From the NCBI GenBank assembly GCA_040385825.1, contig JAZKGQ010000018.1, forward strand, positions 75,546 to 139,545: a stretch of DNA of 64,000 bases. Direction: 5' to 3'. Below the pieces are notes generated by a model that saw only the letters and a program-made list of their open reading frames with translations, did no database searches and was not told the DNA's origin. The position numbers and the translations under genes were made by a program. The DNA comes from JANNNF01 sp040385825. GTDB taxonomy: Bacteria; Pseudomonadota; Alphaproteobacteria; Rhodobacterales; Rhodobacteraceae. Below, piece after piece: positions 56,923 through 64,000 of this stretch. The first letter of the stretch is position 1, and every line of letters starts with the position of its first letter.

Positions 56923-58908
56923 TTAGGGAGTTTTGGACAGGCTTTGGGCCAGTCGCATCAGCGTGATCGCCTCGGCGCGCAGGCCTTGGCGGTTGTCTTC
57001 GCGGGTGGTGGTGGCAAGGGTGATGGCGTCGGTCCAGCCCCAGGTGCCAAGGTAGGGGGAGCCTTGCAGAAGCTGACCGAAGCCTGCGATGGCGGTGGCA
57101 AAGCTGGGGGCGGCGAGGGTATCGGCAAGGATGGGGGTTTCGGTCAGGGTTGACGTGCCGGCCCCCGGCGCCTTGGTGCGCAGGCGCAGAAAGCCGAGTT
57201 CGGTGCCGTCGGGGGGAGGGGCGTCAGACAGGGGCGCGGGGCCATAGCGCAGCGGGTCGGCGGACAGGGCGGGGCTGCCGGGGGCGGTGATTTCGTAGAT
57301 CGCGGTGACCTGGTGGCCTGCGCCGATCTCGCCCGCATCCACCCGGTCATTGTTGAAATCGGTGCGGGCGAGGGCGCGGGTTTCATAGCCGATCAGGCGG
57401 TATTCGGCGACCTGGGCCGGGTTCCATTCGACCTGGATCTTCACGTCATCGGCAATCGGGAACAGTGCCCCGGTCAACTGGTCCACCAGCACCTTCTGCG
57501 CCTCGGCCAGTGTGTCGATGTAGGACGCCGTGCCATTGCCGTTCTGGGCCAGCGCCTGCATCGCGGCGTCGTCCAGATTGCCGCGCCCAAAGCCCAGCAC
57601 CGACAGATAGGCGGTCTGGCGGTTGCGGGCGACATAGGCCTCCAGCCCCTCGGGGTCGCTGACGCCCACGTTGAAATCGCCATCGGTGGCCAGCAGGATG
57701 CGGCTGACCTCGCCGGTTTCGGTCATGGCGGCGGCGGTCTGGTAGGCCAGCGCCAGCCCTTCGGCCCCGGCGGTCGATCCGCCTGCATCAAGCCGGTCGA
57801 GGGCGGCAAGGATGCCGGCCACATCCGACGCCGGGGTGGCGGGCAGCACCGTGCCTGCGGACCCTGCATAGGCCACGATGGCGACCTGATCCTGGCCGCG
57901 CAGTTGCGGCAACATCAGCCGCAGCGATTGCTTCAGCAGCGGCAGTTTGTTGGCGTCCTGCATCGACCCGGACGTGTCGATCAGCAGCACAAGGTTCAGC
58001 GCCGGGCGGTCGGCGATGGCGGGCAGGCGGCCTTGCAACCCGATCTGCACAAGGCGGGTGTCCGGGTTCCACGGGGTTTGCATCACGCGAATATCGGCGG
58101 CAAAGGCCGCGTCTCCCGTGGGGGCGGGATAGGCGTAGGGGAAGTAGTTGATCATCTCCTCCACCCGGATCGCCGTGGCGTCGGGCAACTGGCCTGCGGT
58201 CAGGGAGGACCGGGCAAGCGCGTAAGACGCGGTATCCACATCGACCGAAAAGGTCGACACCGGGGTTTCCGCCGTGATCTGCACCGGGTTGGTGGCGGCG
58301 TTGGCGTAAGCCTCGGTCTGGGGGGCGGGCAGGGTTTGGACCATGTCATCGGCCACGGCCATTTCGGGGGCGGCGATCATCGGGGCCATGCCTTGGGCAA
58401 TGGTGGCGCGGCCTTCGGCCATCGGGGCGGGGGCTGCGGGCGCCGGGGCGGTTTCAGCCTCGGTCATCTGGGTGCGGGCGAGGGGGGCTTCCTTGGCGGC
58501 ACGCTTGGCGGTTGGCGCAAGGGAGGGTTCGGCGACAAGGGGTTCGGCCACGGGCGGCGGCGGGGCATCGTCGGTGGCAAGTGGCCCCGTGATCAGTGGC
58601 CCGGTTACAAGAGGCCCGGTTACAAAAGGCCATGTCACCACGACGCCCACACAGAGGGCGGCAAGCGAGGTGGTCAGGCCCAGGGCAGGTCGGGCGGTCA
58701 GGGATTTCAGCATGGCGCGTACTCCGGCAAGGACACCCGGCGAGGTGCGGGCTGTCTTGGGACGCGGCATGTCGGTCGATCCTTGGGCCGACGATTGCAT
58801 TCTGTCATACGTTTCCATCGCCTGCGCGATGGTGGCGGCGCGGGCGGCGGGGTCGGGCGCGGGGGCAGTCTTCAGGGCGGCGCGCAGGGCACTCAGATCA
58901 TCGGTCAT
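56923..58908 (-). CDS. Membrane-anchored vWA protein, coupled to an ECF sigma factor
   Basis: A 661-residue protein. The first ~70 residues are cytoplasmic, followed by one transmembrane helix (about 75-95). A short tandem repeat comes next (VTGPLVTGPLITGPL at 96-110), then a Pro/Ala-rich linker. A periplasmic region from about 210 resembles YfbK: the N-terminal segment SVDVDTASYALARSSLTAG, then a vWA domain with metal site DTSGS (311-315), and a C-terminal DUF3520-like domain. Its start overlaps the stop of the ECF sigma gene (ATGA), so the cytoplasmic N-terminus may act as an anti-sigma segment. That is inference. Confidence 0.85.
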   Translation of the reverse strand: MTDDLSALRAALKTAPAPDPAARAATIAQAMETYDRMQSSAQGSTDMPRPKTARTSPGVLAGVRAMLKSLTARPALGLTTSLAALCVGVVVTWPFVTGPLVTGPLITGPLATDDAPPPPVAEPLVAEPSLAPTAKRAAKEAPLARTQMTEAETAPAPAAPAPMAEGRATIAQGMAPMIAAPEMAVADDMVQTLPAPQTEAYANAATNPVQITAETPVSTFSVDVDTASYALARSSLTAGQLPDATAIRVEEMINYFPYAYPAPTGDAAFAADIRVMQTPWNPDTRLVQIGLQGRLPAIADRPALNLVLLIDTSGSMQDANKLPLLKQSLRLMLPQLRGQDQVAIVAYAGSAGTVLPATPASDVAGILAALDRLDAGGSTAGAEGLALAYQTAAAMTETGEVSRILLATDGDFNVGVSDPEGLEAYVARNRQTAYLSVLGFGRGNLDDAAMQALAQNGNGTASYIDTLAEAQKVLVDQLTGALFPIADDVKIQVEWNPAQVAEYRLIGYETRALARTDFNNDRVDAGEIGAGHQVTAIYEITAPGSPALSADPLRYGPAPLSDAPPPDGTELGFLRLRTKAPGAGTSTLTETPILADTLAAPSFATAIAGFGQLLQGSPYLGTWGWTDAITLATTTREDNRQGLRAEAITLMRLAQSLSKTP

Positions 58909-59474
58909 GGCGTGCCCTCCTGTCTGGCAATCTGGCGCAGGCGTTTCTTCACTTCGGACATCCGCCAGGCGATGGTGCCTTCGGACAGGCCCAGCACATG
59001 GCCCGCCTCGGCCTGGGTCATGTCTTCGCCCAACACCAGCGCAACCGTATCGCGCAGCTCGGCCGGCAGTTGCGCCATGGCCTGGGTCAGCCAGTCGGCG
59101 GCATCGCGGTCGGTGGCCATCTCATCCTGCCGGGCCAGTTCCCAGTCGCCCCAGCCTGCGGCGGCGCGGGTGCGGGTGGCCTGACGGCGGCGCAGATCGT
59201 GGGCCGCGTTGACGGTAACGCGGTAAAGCCAGGTGGTGAACCGGGCCTCACCGCGCCAGCCGGCCAGCTTGGCGGGCAGGGCGGTGCAGATGTCCTGACA
59301 CAGATCCTGCGCATCGGCGCGGTTGCCGCACAGCCGCCAGCACAGCCCGAACACCCGGTCATAGTGCCGGTCCAGCAACACGGCAAAGGCGCTGCGGTCG
59401 CCGCCTGCGGCGGCTGTGGCCAGGGTTTCATCGGGCGTGTTCATCAGCATTATGGATAGTCGGACGAAAGCCAC
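58905..59474 (-). CDS. ECF-type RNA polymerase sigma factor
   Basis: A 189-residue extracytoplasmic function sigma factor. Region 2 includes DRHYDRVFGLCWRLCGNRADAQD and WRGEARFTTWLYRVTVNAAHD. Region 4 includes LPAELRDTVALVLGEDMTQAE and the helix-turn-helix GLSEGTIAWRMSEVKKRLRQ. The GTG start at 59474 has AAGGA 7 nt upstream and is preferred; ATGs at 59450 and 59444 are alternatives. It is the first gene of a pair with the membrane vWA protein. No classical RskA/ChrR-type anti-sigma gene is present. Confidence 0.9.
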   Translation of the reverse strand: MAFVRLSIMLMNTPDETLATAAAGGDRSAFAVLLDRHYDRVFGLCWRLCGNRADAQDLCQDICTALPAKLAGWRGEARFTTWLYRVTVNAAHDLRRRQATRTRAAAGWGDWELARQDEMATDRDAADWLTQAMAQLPAELRDTVALVLGEDMTQAEAGHVLGLSEGTIAWRMSEVKKRLRQIARQEGTP

Positions 59475-59633
59475 GCGGCAATCCTTGGTCCCGCCGCGAA
59501 ATAATTCTGCACAAACCCATGCGCGGCCAATCGCCGGTGGCGGGGGTGATCAGAGTGTGATTTCCGTTTGATCGCAAAATGGGGCAGACTGGCCCCTGAC
59601 AGGCGGGTCTGTGCCCCGCACCGGACGAGGAAA

Positions 59634-59966
59634 ATGAAGATGACGAAAATGCAGATGATGAAACCCGTGATGTTTGCCGCAGCCCTTTTGCTGACAGGGG
59701 TGGGGGCCGCAAGCGCCGAGAACCGCTTTATTTCACGCGGGCAGGAAGCCCGGATTCAGCAATTGCTACCCGGTGCAGACACGACCAATGTGACCGGCGG
59801 GCAGTCCTATATCATCGACCAGATCTTCATGCGCGGCCCGGATGCCGAGTATCATTCCGATCTGGACCGGCGCAACGCGCTGCGCATCCTGTTCAGCAAT
59901 GTGCCGGGCGGACTGCCGCAAGATCAGCAGAGCCGGGGGCTGAACAGCCTGATCAAAGGCGGCTGA
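59634..59966 (+). CDS. Small secreted protein, unknown
   Basis: A 110-residue exported protein with a clear signal peptide (MFAAALLLTGVGAASA, cleavage before ENRF). The mature ~80 residues (GQEARIQQLLPGADTTNVTG, then FSNVPGGLPQDQQSRGLNSL) match no family I recognise and contain no Cys. GACGAGGAAA precedes the ATG. The last 14 bp overlap the end of the convergent CBS-protein gene. Divergent from the ECF sigma gene, so it could be a target, which is untested. Confidence 0.7.
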   Translation: MKMTKMQMMKPVMFAAALLLTGVGAASAENRFISRGQEARIQQLLPGADTTNVTGGQSYIIDQIFMRGPDAEYHSDLDRRNALRILFSNVPGGLPQDQQSRGLNSLIKGG

Positions 59967-61224
59967 CCAACACCTTGTCGATGCGGCGGTCGTCGAGGTC
60001 GATCACCTCGAACCGCCAGCCCGAGGTTGACACATGGTCGCCCAGCACGGGAATGCGGCGCAACTGGTTCAGCACCAGCCCGGCCACGGTTTCATAGTCG
60101 CCCGCCAGATCGCGGGGCAAGCCAAGCCGGTCGCAGAATTCGTCCGCAGGCATCCAGCCTGCCACCAGCAGGCTGCCATCCTCGCGCGTGGCGATGGCGG
60201 GTTCGTCGGCGGTGGCGGTGGCGATGGTGCCGGTGATCGCCTCAAGAATATCACCCGAGGTGATGATGCCTTCAAAGTTGCCGTATTCGTCATAGACCAG
60301 CGCCAGATGGTGTTCCGATCTGTGCAGCGTTTCCATCACGTCGATGGCGTCTGTCATGTCGGAAATCACCGGCACCTCGCGCAGCAGGGCCTTCACGTCC
60401 AGCGGCTCGCGCCGGGACACGGTGTTGAAGGCCTGCGCAAGGGTGACAATGCCCACCACTTCGCCCGTCTCGCGGTTTTCCACCGGCATGCGGGGGCGGG
60501 CGATACGGCGGATCGCGGCCAGCGTTTCTTGCGGTGTTGCGTTCAGGTCCAGCATTTCGATGTCGCGCCGGGGGGTCATCAGCGCGCGGGCAGACCGGTC
60601 GGCAAGGCGCATGACGCCTGCCATCATCTCGCGTTCCTCGGGTTCGATCACGCCGTCTTCATGGGCTTCGGTCAGGATGCCATGCACCTCGGCCTCGGTC
60701 ACGCGGGATTTGGCGGTGCCGGACTGGCCCAGCACCCACAGCATCAGACGCCCCGACCGTTCCAGCACCCAGACCACCGGGGCGGCCACCCGTGACAGGA
60801 TGGTCATGGCGGGGGCCACCCGGATGGCGATGCCTTCGGGGTCTTTCAGCGCCAGTTGCTTGGGCACCAACTCGCCCACGATCAGCGACAGATAGGTCAG
60901 GATCACCACCACGCCGCCGACGCCAAGTGTCTGCGCCCAGTCCGGATCCACGCCCTGCGCGGTCAGAAACCCCGCCAGACGCGCGCCAAGGGTGGCCCCC
61001 GAGATCGCCCCCGACAGCACCCCGACCAGCGTGATCCCGATTTGCACGGTGGACAGGAAGCGCCCCGGATGTTCCGCCAGCCGCAGGGCGGCGGTGGCGC
61101 CGCGCGACTCGGCCTCCAGCGTGCGAAGGCGGGCGGGGCGGGCCGACACGATGGCCAGTTCCGACATGGCAAGCGCGCCGTTCAGGATGATCAGCGCAAC
61201 GACAATGGCTATTTCGGTTAACAT
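59953..61224 (-). CDS. CorC/HlyC-family membrane protein with CNNM and CBS domains
   Basis: A 423-residue protein. The CNNM/DUF21 domain with about four membrane helices spans 1-190 (IVVALIILNGALAMSELAIV; PEGIAIRVAPAMTILSRVAAP). Two CBS domains follow (about 205-330, RSARALMTPRRDIEMLDLN; ALVYDEYGNFEGIITSGDIL). A CorC_HlyC domain ends the protein (DGSLLVAGWMPADEFCDRLG). Family members export magnesium or other cations or act in resistance to them. The older name hemolysin is misleading, as no toxin function is implied. Confidence 0.9.
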   Translation of the reverse strand: MLTEIAIVVALIILNGALAMSELAIVSARPARLRTLEAESRGATAALRLAEHPGRFLSTVQIGITLVGVLSGAISGATLGARLAGFLTAQGVDPDWAQTLGVGGVVVILTYLSLIVGELVPKQLALKDPEGIAIRVAPAMTILSRVAAPVVWVLERSGRLMLWVLGQSGTAKSRVTEAEVHGILTEAHEDGVIEPEEREMMAGVMRLADRSARALMTPRRDIEMLDLNATPQETLAAIRRIARPRMPVENRETGEVVGIVTLAQAFNTVSRREPLDVKALLREVPVISDMTDAIDVMETLHRSEHHLALVYDEYGNFEGIITSGDILEAITGTIATATADEPAIATREDGSLLVAGWMPADEFCDRLGLPRDLAGDYETVAGLVLNQLRRIPVLGDHVSTSGWRFEVIDLDDRRIDKVLVSRL

Positions 61225-61464
61225 CGGGTCCGGTACTGGGTCAGGTTGATCCCAGACCTAGGGCATGGGGGCGGGCCGTGCAAGGGCGGGCAGGGGCGGA
61301 GGCGACCAACGGCCTTGCGTTTTGGCCGACAAGCGCCTATGTCACCCACGCGATGCTTACTTTTTCGACCTTGCTGTGTCCTGCGGGCCTTCAGTTTTCG
61401 ATCAAGCCAACTGAGCCGGGCCACCGCAACAGTGCGGGTGGCGACACACTATGGAGTAAACACG

Positions 61465-61671
61465 ATGGCCAATGGCACCGTGAAATGGTTCAACGCAACC
61501 AAGGGTTTCGGCTTTATCGCCCCCGCAAACGGCAACCGTGACGTGTTCGTGCACATCACCGCGCTGGAGCGTGCAGGCATCCGTCAGCTGGCTGACGGTC
61601 AGGCTGTGACCTTCGACATCGAATCGGGCCGTGACGGCCGCGAGTCGGCCACGAACCTCGCTCTGGCATGA
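61465..61671 (+). CDS. Cold-shock protein, CspA family
   Basis: A 68-residue single cold-shock domain protein that binds single-stranded nucleic acid. It has RNP1 KGFGFIAP and RNP2 DVFVHI. The ATG at 61465 follows GGAGTAAACACG. The leader carries a small hairpin CCACCGCA/TGCGGTGG (61421-61441, one bulge). It is monocistronic, with a terminator behind. The longer ORF upstream is rejected. Confidence 0.94.
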   Translation: MANGTVKWFNATKGFGFIAPANGNRDVFVHITALERAGIRQLADGQAVTFDIESGRDGRESATNLALA

Positions 61672-61707
61672 TCTGCCGGGCCTGATGGTTCAGGCACCTG
61701 GAATTTG

Positions 61708-61736
61708 AAAAGGGGCAGCGTTCGCTGCCCCTTTTT
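61708..61736 (+). terminator. Rho-independent terminator after the cold-shock gene
   Basis: AAAAGGGGCAGCG (61708-61720) pairs with CGCTGCCCCTTTT (61723-61735), followed by T. The short loop may open by one pair. Confidence 0.85.
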
Positions 61737-61778
61737 GCTAGCCCGTCCCTGTTGGTCTGCGGGGCTTGAGCGCGGGGC

Positions 61779-62345
61779 TTAATACAGCAAGCCGTCATAG
61801 ATGCCATAAGAGCCGGCGGTGCTGTCCAGATTGCCGGCCTGCCGGGTGTCGCGGGCATAGGCCACGACGGCATTGTAGGTGCCCGGCCCGAACGACCCGT
61901 CAATACCGCTGCGATAGTAGCCCGCCGTGGCCAGCCTGCGCTGGATCGCCTTGCGTTCGGTCAGCGAATAGCTGCTGAACGCGCGGGCCGGGGGCGTGCT
62001 GTAAATCGAATAGGACGGCTGCGGGGCATAGACCGGGCGCGGCTGCTGATAGTGGCGCGGTCCCTGGTAGTACTGCGGTTGGGGCTGATAGCGCGGCGGC
62101 TGATAATATTGCTGCTGCTGGCGCCCGCGGTTCTTCTGGCGGATGTCATTGGCGATCGCCCCCACGATCACCGATGTCGCGACACCGGCCACAAAACCTT
62201 GCTCGCGTTCGCCCCAGGCCTGCGCCGGACTGGCCGACAGCACGGCCAGCGACAGGGCGGTCACCGCAGCGACGGCGGTCGTCCTCAGGGCCGAGAGGGT
62301 CCGCAGGGGATGTTTGATGGTGGAGGGGGTGACAGTGGGCAGCAT
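61779..62345 (-). CDS. Secreted protein with Gln/Tyr-rich linker and peptidoglycan-binding-like domain
   Basis: A 188-residue exported protein. The signal peptide has a long basic N-region (MLPTVTPSTIKHPLRTLSAL) and cleaves after PAQA. Next come a glycine-zipper-like segment (FVAGVATSVIVGAIAND) and a Gln/Pro/Tyr-rich region (RQQQQYYQPPRYQPQPQYY). A C-terminal ~60-residue domain resembles PG_binding_1 (LTERKAIQRRLATAGYYRSG, DGSFGPGTYNAV). AAAGGAAC precedes the ATG. It probably binds the cell wall; activity unknown. Confidence 0.8.
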   Translation of the reverse strand: MLPTVTPSTIKHPLRTLSALRTTAVAAVTALSLAVLSASPAQAWGEREQGFVAGVATSVIVGAIANDIRQKNRGRQQQQYYQPPRYQPQPQYYQGPRHYQQPRPVYAPQPSYSIYSTPPARAFSSYSLTERKAIQRRLATAGYYRSGIDGSFGPGTYNAVVAYARDTRQAGNLDSTAGSYGIYDGLLY

Positions 62346-62494
62346 GTCGGTTCCTTTCTGATGGCCCCCGATCTGATGGCCTCCGGATGTCGGGGCGAGT
62401 GTCGGGGCGATGGACCAGACATGGGGCTTTGTGGCCCGCTAGGCAAAATCATGGCCATGTTATGCGATAGCGCGTTTGCTATCAAAGGGTTGCG

Positions 62495-63622
62495 CTAGGC
62501 TTTCCACGCGGCCAACAGGGCGGACAGCCGTGACAACCCGTCCTCCAGCCGGGTTTCCGGGCCGCCGCCCACCCCGAGGCGAATGTGAAACGGGTGGTCA
62601 TAGGCCGATCCGGGCAGCGCGAAGGTGCGGTAGGGCGGGGCCAGCAGGCGCCGGGTCAGCGGCTCGGCCTCGATCCCGTCCAGCCGCGCAAGGCCGATCA
62701 GCCCGGCCTGCGGGCGCACCCAGGACAGGCGAGGTTCGCGGGCCACAAAGGCATCCAGCCGGGCCAGCGTTTCGGTTGCCGTGGCGCGCGCGGCGGTCAG
62801 GCTGGCGGTCAGCCGATCCGGGCGCAGGGCGATTTCGGCGATATGCTCGCCCAGCACATTCATGATCTCGGACGCATTTTCCCGCAGGATCATCGCATCG
62901 CGGATCAGGCCCTTGTCGGGGCAGATCATCCACCCCGTTCGCAGCCCCTGCAACCCAAGCGCCTTGGACACCGACCCCGTGGTGATGCCGCGCGCATACA
63001 TCCCCGCAATCGACGGCGGGCGGGGGCCGTGCCATTCAAGGCCCGCATAAACCTCGTCCACCAGCAGCCAGGCCCCCACGCTGTCGGCGATCTGCACGAT
63101 CCGCGCCAGATCGGCGGCCGGGATCAACCGCCCGGTCGGGTTGTTGGGGTTGGTCAGGAAGATCAGCCTGGTGCGCGGGGTGACGGCGGCGGCAAGATCG
63201 TCGGGGTTCAGGTGCCAGTCGTCGGCCTCATGCCTGCGAACGCTGACAAGGGTGGCCCCGGTCGCCCGCGCCATCACCCCTGCCTGCGGCCAGCCGGGAG
63301 TGTCGGTCACCACCTCATCCCCCGGCGACAGCAACTGGCGGAAGGCCAGATAATTCGCCTCGGCGGCCCCTGCGGTGATCAGCACGTCGTCAGGCGCGCA
63401 AAGGCCAGCAAGCCCGGCCTGATCCAGCACCCGCCCGCGCAGCGCGGGCAGGCCAAGAAAGCTGACCCCGTTCCAGTCGAGCGACAGGGCAGGGTCAAGG
63501 TCGGCCAGGAATTCCGCCAAAGTCGGGGACCGGGCCAGCGAAAAGCCGATGAAACATTCGGGCGGGTCGGCGGCGGTGGTGTCCAGCAGGTACTCGAACA
63601 GTTTGTGGACGGTGACTTTCAT
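62495..63622 (-). CDS. PLP-dependent class I/II aminotransferase
   Basis: A 375-residue fold-type I aminotransferase. The substrate/PLP segments are TAGAAEANYLAFRQLLSPGD, FLTNPNNPTGRLIPAADL (Asn contact) and VDEVYAGLEW (Asp/Tyr). The Schiff-base Lys is in TTGSVSKALGLQGLRTGW, and the Arg for the carboxylate is near the C-terminus (FHIRLGVGG). The start MKVTVHKLFEYL at 63622 is preferred to an ATG five codons upstream. The substrate is not predictable; the loop sequence resembles capreomycidine synthase-like enzymes. The SDR gene upstream on the same strand may be in one operon, with the double palindrome between them. Confidence 0.85.
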   Translation of the reverse strand: MKVTVHKLFEYLLDTTAADPPECFIGFSLARSPTLAEFLADLDPALSLDWNGVSFLGLPALRGRVLDQAGLAGLCAPDDVLITAGAAEANYLAFRQLLSPGDEVVTDTPGWPQAGVMARATGATLVSVRRHEADDWHLNPDDLAAAVTPRTRLIFLTNPNNPTGRLIPAADLARIVQIADSVGAWLLVDEVYAGLEWHGPRPPSIAGMYARGITTGSVSKALGLQGLRTGWMICPDKGLIRDAMILRENASEIMNVLGEHIAEIALRPDRLTASLTAARATATETLARLDAFVAREPRLSWVRPQAGLIGLARLDGIEAEPLTRRLLAPPYRTFALPGSAYDHPFHIRLGVGGGPETRLEDGLSRLSALLAAWKA

Positions 63623-63634
63623 CGTGGGGTGCCC

Positions 63635-63678
63635 CAAGAATTTTCAAAAATTCTTGCAAATTTCTTTGAAGAAATTTG
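63635..63678. repeat. Two abutting 22-bp palindromes, copy 2
   Basis: The first has half-site CAAGAATTTTC (63635-63645) with its reverse complement to 63656, mismatched only at the centre. The second has half-site CAAATTTCTTT (63657-63667) with its reverse complement to 63678, again mismatched only at the centre. No base separates them. Same design as 23618-23661. Confidence 0.82.
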
Positions 63679-63685
63679 CGTGCCC

Positions 63686-64000
63686 CTATCGCACATCGCG
63701 GCCCTGATTCAGGATGATCACGTTGCCCGAGCAGACATCGCCCATGTCCGACACCAGAAACCCCACCCAGCCGGCGATCTGGTCGGGCTGCATCGCGGTG
63801 CCGTGCGGCATGGCCGAAATCGCGCGGGCCAGCACATCGGCGGTCAGCACATCGAACAGCGGGGTTTCGGTCATTGCCGGAGCCAGCGAATTCACCGCGA
63901 TCTTGTCGCGCGCATAGCGGCGGGCGAGGTCTTTGGTCAGCGTGTCCATCGCGGCCTTGCTGGCGCGGTAATGCGGCGGGTCGAACACGTCGAAATTATA
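63686..64000 (-). CDS. Short-chain dehydrogenase/reductase, C-terminal part (5' end outside window)
   Basis: The C-terminal ~104 residues of an SDR, continuing past the window end. The active-site YRASK (Tyr and Lys) lies in FDPPHYRASKAAMDTL. The downstream loop is NSLAPAMTETPLF, and the dimer-end GNVIILNQGRDVR is normal for the family. The true start is outside. It lies upstream of the aminotransferase gene on the same strand. It is unrelated to the SDR at the other edge of the window beyond the shared fold. Confidence 0.85.
   Translation of the reverse strand, partial: YNFDVFDPPHYRASKAAMDTLTKDLARRYARDKIAVNSLAPAMTETPLFDVLTADVLARAISAMPHGTAMQPDQIAGWVGFLVSDMGDVCSGNVIILNQGRDVR

Noticed and set aside
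61240..61464. Thermosensor or cold-shock box in the leader of the csp gene
   Set aside because: Only a small hairpin is visible and the ribosome-binding site is outside it; no known cold-shock leader motif was found.

Overview
The window is about 64 kb of high-GC, densely coding bacterial chromosome. It comes from an alphaproteobacterium, most probably a Rhodobacterales/Rhodobacteraceae member related to Rhodobacter, Gemmobacter or Tabrizicola. The evidence is an F0 ATP synthase operon (atpI-B-E-b'-b) separate from F1, a short RpoN, MipZ instead of MinD, DUF1285/zf-CHCC/GT14-DUF5928 genes typical of that order, and gene-end repeats containing GGGATATTT. The species cannot be named from the sequence alone. 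No prophage, insertion sequence, CRISPR array or rRNA gene was seen. The only RNA gene called with confidence is an elongator tRNA-Met(CAU).

Layout. 1-5.6 kb: end of an SDR gene, iolG, an arginase-family protein, argE, a secreted DUF1287 protein and selU. 5.6-11.4 kb: a flavoprotein-SelD fusion (convergent with selU), rpoN and a hydantoinase A-like gene. 11.5-16.6 kb: tRNA-Met, a cupin-SnoaL fusion, a GNAT protein, an orphan RTX protein, a YegD-like Hsp70 and a LysR regulator. 16.6-17.27 kb: the longest gene-free stretch, with repeats, a 129-nt potential hairpin, a promoter and a structured leader. 17.27-23.6 kb: the SRP/ribosome-biogenesis operon ffh-chorismate mutase-rpsP-bluB-small membrane ORF-rimM-membrane protein-trmD-rplS-rpmE. 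23.6-26.8 kb: mipZ, a small antisense-tail ORF, matB and an ArsR regulator. 27-29.7 kb: F0 ATP synthase operon with a clear promoter and terminator. 29.7-40.4 kb: FCD-GntR regulator, OmpA lipoprotein, Ada-type alkyltransferase, nth, pfkB kinase, a sulfotransferase divergent from a GT14-DUF5928 glycosyltransferase, HIT protein, DUF2798, polA and a zinc-finger protein. 40.4-48.6 kb: hydroxypyruvate isomerase-like and DUF1285 genes divergent from a four-gene MoxR-DUF58-DUF4159-VWA operon with overlapping stop/start codons. 48.6-51.1 kb: DUF1097, GT61 and DUF599 genes. 51.3-55.2 kb: the glycolate oxidase operon glcDEF behind a TTGGT/ACCAA operator-like palindrome. 55.3-64 kb: secreted serine protease, heat-regulated hsp20, an ECF sigma factor coupled to a membrane vWA protein, a small secreted protein, a CorC/HlyC-type CBS protein, a cold-shock protein, a peptidoglycan-binding secreted protein, a PLP aminotransferase and the C-terminal part of another SDR.

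The main regulatory result is upstream of hsp20. A heat-shock-type promoter (CTTGAAA/CCCATCT) is followed by a 5' UTR whose last hairpin pairs a UCGCU motif with the Shine-Dalgarno sequence, the signature of a ROSE RNA thermometer. Three short repeat families recur between genes: a GGATGGGC palindrome (four copies), a GGGATATTT gene-end element (four copies) and an element of two abutting 22-bp palindromes (two copies). The multi-gene sets most worth study are the MoxR-DUF58-DUF4159-VWA operon, the ECF sigma/membrane-vWA pair and the sulfotransferase/GT14 pair. All functions are read from translated motifs and context; no database search was possible.
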